The position numbers and the translations under genes were made by a program. This document shows, piece by piece, positions 6,925-11,789 of a DNA stretch of 11,789 nt. Each line of letters opens with the position of its first letter. The stretch's first letter is position 1. A model generated the notes under the pieces. The model saw only the letters and a list, made by a program, of their open reading frames with translations, was not told the origin of the DNA and did not search any database. Source of the DNA: Flavobacterium sp. (GTDB taxonomy: Bacteria > Bacteroidota > Bacteroidia > Flavobacteriales > Flavobacteriaceae). The stretch is from positions 1 to 11,789 of the forward strand of contig JAIXTU010000242.1 in NCBI GenBank assembly GCA_027483785.1, written 5' to 3'.

Positions 6925-8324
6925 ACGACGTACAAAACCGATACATCGACCGCGAAAAAAGCTGGTTAGCCTTTAATGCGCGAGTGCTACAAGAAGCTGG
7001 AGATCAGAACGTTCCTCTACTCGATCGACTCCGCTTTTTAGGTATTTTTTCCAATAATCTCGACGAATTTTTTAGAGTGCGCTATGCTGCCATTCGGCGT
7101 TTAAGCCTATCTGGAAAAACCGGACACAAAATCCTCGGAGGCGTTGCAGCAAAAGATTTGCTTAAAGAAATTACAACGGTTGTTATTCAACAGCAGTCGG
7201 AAAGCTTGCGTATACTCGACATCATTGAAAAAGAACTCGAAAAAGAAGGCATCTTTATGCTCAATGAAACGCAGCTCTCGCAAAGCCAACAAATATTTAT
7301 TCACGATTTTTTCATCCAGAAAGTTGCCCCAGCACTGGTTACCGTGATCTTAAACGATCTCGCAGAATTTCCGATTCTTAAAGACACTAGCGGATACCTA
7401 GCCGTAAAACTCGTGATGAAAGAACGCGGAAAAAGTATACTTGGCATCGTAACCGGAAAACCCGAAGTACGGTACGCTATTATCGAAATTCCCAAAACCA
7501 TCAACCGTTTTGTAGTACTGCCTGCCGAAGGTAACAAGCAATACATCATCATGCTCGACGATGTAATTCGCTATAATTTACACCACATTTTCAACATTTT
7601 CGATTACGAACGCGTTTCAGCTCACATGATCAAAATCACACGTGATGCGCAGCTGGAAATCGACTCCGACATGAGTAAAAGTATGATGGAGAAAATCGCC
7701 CTCGGAGTGAAAGACCGCCGTATCGGCGAACCTGTACGTTTTGTGTACGATCAATCCATCGAGAAAGATACCTTGAAATTTTTCCTCGAGAAAATGCATA
7801 TCGACTCGGAAGACAGCGTAATTCCTGGCGGACGCTACCACAACCGCCGAGATTATATGGATTTCCCGAATTTAGGTCGCTACGACTTACTCTACAAACC
7901 CATGCCCGGACTTCCTATTCCCGGTTTGAGTCTCGAAGGCAGTATTCTCGAACAAATCAGCCAACGCGATTACCTGCTTAACGCACCGTACCAAACGTTT
8001 TCGTACGTAATAAAATTCCTTCGCGAAGCCGCACTCGATCCGAAAGTAACCTGCATCAAAATTACTTTGTACAGACTCGCAAAAAATTCGCAAGTCATTT
8101 CTTCGCTCATCAACGCGGCACGTAACGGAAAACGCGTCGTAGTACAAATTGAATTGCAAGCGCGTTTCGATGAGGCGAGTAATATTTCGTATGCCGAGCA
8201 AATGCAAACCGAAGGCATCGAACTCATTTTCGGAATTCAAGGTTTAAAAGTGCATTCGAAAATTTGCATGATCGAACGTATCGAACACGGCAAATTGCGC
8301 CGCTATGGCCTCATTTCTACCTGA
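6921..8324 (+). CDS. ppk1: ppk1 5' open reading frame (N, head and part of C1 domain)
   Basis: This is the part of PPK1 that would be translated normally: 467 residues ending at the premature TGA. It holds the N-terminal domain with SNNLDEFFRVR (44-54), the head domain (roughly 106-325) and the first part of the C1 catalytic domain, including the phosphoacceptor His445. It lacks Tyr478, Arg574, His602 and the whole C2 domain. If made alone it should be inactive, since the nucleotide and phosphohistidine site is built from both halves. The start is the ATG in the ATGA overlap with sixA; it is followed by the family-typical YIDREKSWLAFN. Confidence 0.8.
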   Translation: MNDVQNRYIDREKSWLAFNARVLQEAGDQNVPLLDRLRFLGIFSNNLDEFFRVRYAAIRRLSLSGKTGHKILGGVAAKDLLKEITTVVIQQQSESLRILDIIEKELEKEGIFMLNETQLSQSQQIFIHDFFIQKVAPALVTVILNDLAEFPILKDTSGYLAVKLVMKERGKSILGIVTGKPEVRYAIIEIPKTINRFVVLPAEGNKQYIIMLDDVIRYNLHHIFNIFDYERVSAHMIKITRDAQLEIDSDMSKSMMEKIALGVKDRRIGEPVRFVYDQSIEKDTLKFFLEKMHIDSEDSVIPGGRYHNRRDYMDFPNLGRYDLLYKPMPGLPIPGLSLEGSILEQISQRDYLLNAPYQTFSYVIKFLREAALDPKVTCIKITLYRLAKNSQVISSLINAARNGKRVVVQIELQARFDEASNISYAEQMQTEGIELIFGIQGLKVHSKICMIERIEHGKLRRYGLIST

Positions 8325-8360
8325 AATTTCAACGAAAGTACCGCCAAAATTTACACAGAT

Positions 8361-9026
8361 GTGACCTTATTCACCGCGCATCAACAAATTTTAAAAGACG
8401 TTTCCAAAATTTTCGAATTTTTCCACGTGAATTATCGTTTGTATCGCTACAAACACCTCATAGTTTCACCACATCACACGCGTTCACGCTTCAACAAACT
8501 CATCGACCGCGAAATCATGTATGCACGTTTGGGCCGACCCGCATTCATTAAACTGAAAATGAACAGCTTATCTGATCCAAAAATGATTGATAAATTGTAC
8601 GATGCAAGTCGCGCAGGTGTAAAAATTCAGCTTTTAGTTCGCGGAATTTGCAGTTTAGTTCCCGGTGTGAAAGGCATGAGCGAAAACATTGAAGCTATTA
8701 GTATTGTCGATAACTTTCTGGAACACAGTCGTGTATACATCTTCTGTAACGACATGAATCAGGAAGTTTATATTTCGTCGGCCGATTTCATGACGCGAAA
8801 CCTCGACATGCGTGTCGAAGTGAGTTGCCCGATTTACGACCAACAAGTTAAGGAAGAGCTTATTGCGAGCTTCGATGTGGGTTGGAAAGGAAACGTAAAA
8901 GCGCGTTTGCACGCCGAAAATCTTGCCAACAAATACCGTGCGCGCGGCACAAACCCAATGTTCCGAGCACAGTTCGAAACCTATAAATATTACGAAAGTC
9001 TGTTAGAATCCAATAATCATTTTTAA
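8361..9026 (+). CDS. ppk1: ppk1 3' open reading frame (rest of C1 and C2 domains)
   Basis: This is the continuation of PPK1 in the same frame after the premature stop. The open frame starts at 8325; the first possible restart codon is GTG at 8361, giving 221 residues, and no ribosome binding site is evident before it. It contains the region KHLIVSPHHTRSRF, LLVRGICSLVPGVKG with the Arg that matches E. coli Arg564, and LEHSRVYIF with the His that matches His592. All of it looks fully conserved, with no decay. That suggests a recent mutation, a sequence error, or continued selection through readthrough. The stop is 9 nt before the ppx ATG. Confidence 0.7.
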   Translation: MTLFTAHQQILKDVSKIFEFFHVNYRLYRYKHLIVSPHHTRSRFNKLIDREIMYARLGRPAFIKLKMNSLSDPKMIDKLYDASRAGVKIQLLVRGICSLVPGVKGMSENIEAISIVDNFLEHSRVYIFCNDMNQEVYISSADFMTRNLDMRVEVSCPIYDQQVKEELIASFDVGWKGNVKARLHAENLANKYRARGTNPMFRAQFETYKYYESLLESNNHF

Positions 9027-9035
9027 ACCAGTCGG

Positions 9036-9926
9036 ATGATTCATGTAAAACAATACGCTGCGATCGACGTAGGATCAAATGCCATGCGCTTGCTCATTGC
9101 CAACATCGTAGAAGAACACGGTAAGGAAACGCAATTCAGTAAATCATCGTTGGTGCGTGTGCCCATCCGACTAGGTCAAGAAGCCTTTACCGTTGGCGAA
9201 ATCTCCGAAGAAAACATCGATCGAATGGTCGATGCCATGAAAGCGTACAAGCTCCTTATGAAAGTGCATCGCGTCGAAAAATACAAGGCATTCGCCACCT
9301 CGGCCATGCGCGAAGCTTATAATGGCTCGGAAATAGTTGAAATCATTAAAAAGAAAGCCGACATCAAACTCGAAATCATCGATGGAAAAAAGGAAGCAGC
9401 CATTATCGCATCAACCGATTTGCATTTCCTACTCAAAACCGACCGCGCATTTTTGTATGTCGATGTAGGCGGCGGAAGCACCGAATTTTCGCTTTTTTCA
9501 GACGGTAAAATGGTCGCATCAAAGTCGTTTAAAGTGGGAACAGTGCGCTTAATCAACAACATGGTTTCGGAAATCGTTTGGCAAGAAGTTGAAAAATGGA
9601 TTAAAACACATACATCTGATTTAGAGCAAGTTTCATTAATTGGATCCGGCGGAAACATCAATAAATTGTTTAAGATGTCGGGCAAAACGCAAGAAAAGCC
9701 ACTCTCCTACTTTTACCTCAACGCGCAAATGACAGAGCTGAGCGCTTTAACCTACGAGCAACGCATTTACGAAAAAGGCTTAAATCCAGATCGCGCCGAC
9801 GTAATTTTACCCGCCTTGAAAGTATATCTTAATGCCATGAAATGGAGCGGCGCACGCAGTATTTATGTGCCTAAAATCGGTCTCGCCGACGGCATCGTAA
9901 AAGCCATGTATTACGGAAGAATTTAA
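9036..9926 (+). CDS. ppx: Ppx/GppA family phosphatase (exopolyphosphatase-like)
   Basis: A 296-residue member of the ASKHA ATPase-fold Ppx/GppA family, which removes terminal phosphates from polyphosphate or from pppGpp. It has the first phosphate-binding loop AAIDVGSNAMRLLIAN (8-23), ATSAMREA (87-94), the catalytic-glutamate region IDGKKEAAII with Glu120, the second phosphate loop DVGGGSTEF (143-151) and the adenosine motif GSGGNINKL (203-211). It is a short, two-domain form of about 300 residues, without the C-terminal HD-like domain of E. coli Ppx. Its position directly after ppk1 favours polyphosphate as the substrate, but pppGpp cannot be excluded. The ATG at 9036 is followed by the family N-terminus. 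Confidence 0.92.
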   Translation: MIHVKQYAAIDVGSNAMRLLIANIVEEHGKETQFSKSSLVRVPIRLGQEAFTVGEISEENIDRMVDAMKAYKLLMKVHRVEKYKAFATSAMREAYNGSEIVEIIKKKADIKLEIIDGKKEAAIIASTDLHFLLKTDRAFLYVDVGGGSTEFSLFSDGKMVASKSFKVGTVRLINNMVSEIVWQEVEKWIKTHTSDLEQVSLIGSGGNINKLFKMSGKTQEKPLSYFYLNAQMTELSALTYEQRIYEKGLNPDRADVILPALKVYLNAMKWSGARSIYVPKIGLADGIVKAMYYGRI

Positions 9927-9936
9927 GTGAGTAGTA

Positions 9937-10092
9937 TTTTTTGGGCAGCAATTCCCGCTTTCCATTACAATACAACCTCGCATTGGCGGTTTTGGCTGTC
10001 TTTGCAGGAGCTTCCTCCGGTCGCTGCTGCAAAAACGCCGGCACACGCCACCACTTCGGCTGTATTTCCATTGCAATCGGGGCTGCGGCAAT
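9937..10092 (+). ncRNA. Structured intergenic element, copy 2 (same kind as the one at 1185-1312)
   Basis: This element fills most of the 235-nt gap between ppx and smpB. It begins 10 nt after the ppx stop with TTTTTTGGGCA (9937-9947), then TCCCGCTTTCC (9953-9963), an internal hairpin TTTGCAG/CTGCAAA (10001-10007 with 10027-10033) nested inside GGCG/CGCC (9985-9988 with 10036-10039), and a terminal ATTGC/GCAAT pair (10070-10074 with 10088-10092). The first two boxes match copy 1 at 11 of 11 and 10 of 11 bases in the same gene-relative orientation. The internal hairpin sequence differs. Long open frames crossing it on both strands look like products of its GC-rich sequence and not genes. The Flavo-1 RNA link is from memory only; the true strand is unproven. 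Confidence 0.42.
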
Positions 10093-10124
10093 CGTTACCA
10101 AAAATTGTGCGCTTGTTAAACGTG

Positions 10125-10153
10125 TTGTTTTTCCTTCCGGATTCATACCTTTG
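10125..10153 (+). promoter_or_regulatory. Bacteroidetes-type promoter directly before smpB
   Basis: TACCTTTG (10146-10153) matches the TAnnTTTG -7 consensus exactly and TTG (10125-10127) lies 18 nt upstream as the -33 element. The smpB ATG begins only 8 nt after the -7 box, so the transcript would have a leader of roughly 0-5 nt. This separates smpB transcriptionally from ppx. Confidence 0.6.
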
Positions 10154-10161
10154 CACTCGCT

Positions 10162-10620
10162 ATGCAAAAGACCGTAAACATTCAAAACAAAAGAGCCCGA
10201 TTCGATTTCGAACTTCTCGAAACGTATTCCGCTGGAATTGTATTAACCGGAACCGAAATCAAATCGATTCGTGCCGGAAAAGCCACCATTACCGAAAGCT
10301 TTTGCGAATTTCACAACAACGAACTTTTCCTAATTAATTCGTATATAGAAGAATACACGTTCGGAAATCAATTCAACCACAAATCGCGCTCCGAACGCAA
10401 ACTTCTGTTGCAAAAGCGCGAACTCCGAAACTTGTATAAAAGTGTTCAAACCAAAGGATTAACTATTGTTCCTTTGCGCTTGTTCACCAACGAAAAAGGC
10501 TTGGCAAAACTAGATATTGCATTGGCACGTGGTAAAAAAACCTACGACAAGCGCGAAACTTTAAAAGCTTCGGATACCAAACGCGATTTAGATCGCATTA
10601 AAAAAGCTTTTAATTCTTGA
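10162..10620 (+). CDS. smpB: SsrA-binding protein SmpB
   Basis: A 152-residue basic protein that binds tmRNA and brings it to ribosomes stalled on truncated mRNA, the trans-translation rescue pathway. Family features are NKRARFDFELLETYSAGI near the N-terminus (residues 9-26), VLTGTEIKSIRAGKA (27-41), the RSERKLLLQKREL block (75-87), PLRLF, and the C-terminal tail GKKTYDKRETLKASD (124-138) that enters the decoding centre. Length is typical. The start is fixed by the conserved N-terminus and by the promoter just before it. Its last 11 bases overlap the convergent S51 peptidase gene. Confidence 0.97.
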   Translation: MQKTVNIQNKRARFDFELLETYSAGIVLTGTEIKSIRAGKATITESFCEFHNNELFLINSYIEEYTFGNQFNHKSRSERKLLLQKRELRNLYKSVQTKGLTIVPLRLFTNEKGLAKLDIALARGKKTYDKRETLKASDTKRDLDRIKKAFNS

Positions 10621-11789
10621 GAATTTTTTGATAGAAGCGCACTCCATCCCACTCATAGGAAAGCACGTAATAACCTGCGGGCATTCCGCTAAAATCAACC
10701 GATTGTACGACAGCGTTTTTGCTGTCAAACACGCATTTTCCGTCTAATCCAAAAATAGAAACATCGGAAACTAAGCGGTCAAAATATAACCAATCACGCA
10801 CCGGATTTGGAGCAACTCTCAGTTCAAAATCAGCAATAACTTCCGGTTGCGTTAAAAAACACTGCGGATTCACAGCACTAGTAACCGCTAAACTGCCATT
10901 CACAACACGCCAATTAAACCACGTTCCACCCGAACCTGAATTCCAATCGTTTAAGTTAAATGTATTGTTTCCGTTTTGCGTACCGGGAACGCGATATACT
11001 TTTAACGCTTCTCCGTTTCTGTTCCACGTAAGTGCCGTATTCGCCGCGCATACTTCCGGACCAAACTCTTCCGTACAATTCGGTTGTACAAAAAAGGCGT
11101 ACTCTTCGTAATTCGGAAAATCACCAAAAACACGAGCCATTCCGTTTTCATCAATACAAACCGAAACGTATTCGTTAGAGGCGATACCAAACTTTCGTTC
11201 CTGATTTTCCGAAACCAATCGCGCTAAAAAAGCGGCTAAACGTCCGCGGCGATCCGGATTGTCAAAATGCGTGTCGGTAATCGTATTTACTAAAACAGGA
11301 ATATCTAAAAAATCGTTGGAACCTATTGTAACATTCGGATGAAACGGATTCGAAGTAGCTTGTGCACTGCTAACCGAACCATTTTGCGCTGAAAAATAGT
11401 GCGCTCCTAAAATAGCCATGCCCGCGCTCGTTCCGCCAATCGGTGCATTTTTTTCGTTGATGTGGGCATTTAAAAGCGTTTCCAACGCATTGTCTTTAAA
11501 AAACGAAATGTAATTAAACTGATCGCCACCGGCAATCCAAATCAATTCTGCCTGAGCAACTTTATTCAACACATACGGATTTGTAGCGCCAACAGCACTC
11601 GTAATTACAAGTGTTTCCACCGAATTAACGTTCACACCCAAATCCGAATAAAAATAGTCGTTATACCCGTCCGAACCCGAACTGCGCAACACCACCACGT
11701 CGCCGCCGTTAGCGCGTTGTAATAACCAGGTCATGGCATTGTCGTTTTCCGTTGCACCACCCATCAAGCAATAGCCCGCAAGCGGAACC
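10610..11789 (-). CDS. Secreted cyanophycinase-like S51 peptidase with T9SS sorting domain, 5' truncated
   Basis: This is the C-terminal 392 residues; the gene enters from the right edge. The frame stays open to nt 11788, and the residues before the internal TTG (VPLAGYC) continue the family sequence, so neither TTG 11767 nor ATG 11764 is the start. The peptidase S51 fold is shown by CLMGGATEND near the left end, WIAGGDQFNYI, the nucleophile elbow GGTSAGM (Ser codon 11426-11428) and DTHFDNPDRRGRL, which resembles the conserved His region of cyanophycinases. The last about 70 residues (VAPNPVRDWLYFD..., ending YYVLSYEWDGVRFYQKILKN) form a type A C-terminal sorting domain, so the protein is predicted to be exported and cleaved by the T9SS machinery. 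A signal peptide should lie outside the window. The substrate may be cyanophycin or another beta-Asp-type peptide; it is not shown here. Confidence 0.9.
   Translation of the reverse strand, partial: VPLAGYCLMGGATENDNAMTWLLQRANGGDVVVLRSSGSDGYNDYFYSDLGVNVNSVETLVITSAVGATNPYVLNKVAQAELIWIAGGDQFNYISFFKDNALETLLNAHINEKNAPIGGTSAGMAILGAHYFSAQNGSVSSAQATSNPFHPNVTIGSNDFLDIPVLVNTITDTHFDNPDRRGRLAAFLARLVSENQERKFGIASNEYVSVCIDENGMARVFGDFPNYEEYAFFVQPNCTEEFGPEVCAANTALTWNRNGEALKVYRVPGTQNGNNTFNLNDWNSGSGGTWFNWRVVNGSLAVTSAVNPQCFLTQPEVIADFELRVAPNPVRDWLYFDRLVSDVSIFGLDGKCVFDSKNAVVQSVDFSGMPAGYYVLSYEWDGVRFYQKILKN
10612..10629. terminator. Weak terminator-like inverted repeat at the smpB / peptidase junction
   Basis: AATTC and GAATT arms (10612-10616 and 10621-10625) with loop TTGA are followed by a T run (10624-10629). 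The repeat covers the overlapping 3' ends of the two convergent genes. The stem is short and AT-only apart from one pair, so it is a poor intrinsic terminator and only a candidate. Confidence 0.22.

Larger units (their letters stand above)
6921..9026 (+). pseudogene. ppk1: Polyphosphate kinase 1 interrupted by one in-frame TGA (codon 468)
   Basis: PPK1 polymerises the gamma-phosphate of ATP into polyphosphate through a phosphohistidine. The frame is 701 codons, the normal family length, broken only by TGA at 8322-8324. Reading through gives ..YGLIST(stop)NFNESTAKIYTDV.., where the family has STGNFNE, so one GGA-to-TGA change explains it. The frame is unchanged across the stop. Before it lie Arg385, Arg415 and the phosphoacceptor His445 (VHSK). 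After it lie Tyr478, Arg574 and His602. Each is E. coli PPK1 numbering (375, 405, 435, 468, 564, 592) plus 10, so there is no indel between them. TGA works as an ordinary stop in pyrR, rnz, sixA and smpB here, so code reassignment is excluded. It may be a natural nonsense mutation, a sequencing or assembly error, or leaky readthrough. Co-transcribed with sixA and ppx. Confidence 0.9.

Noticed and set aside
8322..8324. TGA read as glycine or selenocysteine, or a programmed frameshift in ppk1
   Set aside because: TGA terminates pyrR, rnz, sixA and smpB at the expected family ends, so it is not reassigned. The family has Gly, not Cys, at this site. The frame before and after the stop is the same, so no frameshift is involved.
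9807..10337. Several open frames of 63-136 codons on both strands between ppx and smpB
   Set aside because: They overlap the structured element and the ends of the flanking real genes, look like chance frames in a GC-richer stretch, and match no family I recognise.
1..11789. CRISPR arrays, tRNA or rRNA genes, insertion sequences or prophage genes
   Set aside because: No regularly spaced repeats, cloverleaf with conserved T-arm, transposase motif or phage protein was seen on either strand.

Overview
The window looks like chromosomal DNA of a bacterium in the phylum Bacteroidetes, most likely order Flavobacteriales. The evidence is a TAnnTTTG-type promoter upstream of pyrR and smpB, weak or absent Shine-Dalgarno sequences, a C-terminal type IX secretion (T9SS) sorting domain, and protein variants I associate with flavobacteria (a YbiT-like ABC-F protein with a degenerate second Walker A, a PPK1 with YGxIST, and a small STAS-like protein in front of rnz). 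Base composition is even and AT-leaning. I see no insertion sequence, phage gene, CRISPR array, tRNA or rRNA. This is mostly conserved housekeeping content, not an accessory island.

Layout, left to right. (1) The 3' part of an ABC-F ATPase gene enters from the left edge (+). (2) An intergenic stretch holds a multi-hairpin structured element. (3) A CHASE3-type sensor histidine kinase lies on the minus strand. (4) Divergent from it is a compact + strand cluster: pyrR, pyrB, a 110-aa STAS-like protein gene, rnz (RNase Z) and pdxH, with overlaps or short gaps. (5) A polyphosphate cluster follows: sixA-like phosphohistidine phosphatase, ppk1 (polyphosphate kinase) and a ppx/gppA phosphatase. (6) A second structured element of the same kind as the first. 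(7) smpB, with a promoter almost touching its start codon. (8) A convergent minus-strand gene running off the right edge encodes a cyanophycinase-like S51 peptidase with a T9SS sorting domain.

How the genes work together: pyrR and pyrB belong to pyrimidine supply, rnz to tRNA 3' maturation, pdxH to pyridoxal phosphate supply, ppk1 and ppx to making and degrading polyphosphate, and smpB to rescue of stalled ribosomes.

The most striking point is that ppk1 carries one in-frame TGA (8322-8324) where the family has the glycine of the GNFNE motif. The reading frame is otherwise intact for 701 codons. Known catalytic positions keep a constant +10 offset from E. coli PPK1 on both sides of the stop, so this is a single G-to-T nonsense change (real or a sequencing error) and not a frameshift. 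The second point is the pair of structured elements at 1185-1312 and 9937-10092. Both begin just after a stop codon and share TTTTTTGGGCA and a TCCCGCTKTCC box in the same gene-relative orientation. I found no clearly undescribed multi-gene system here.
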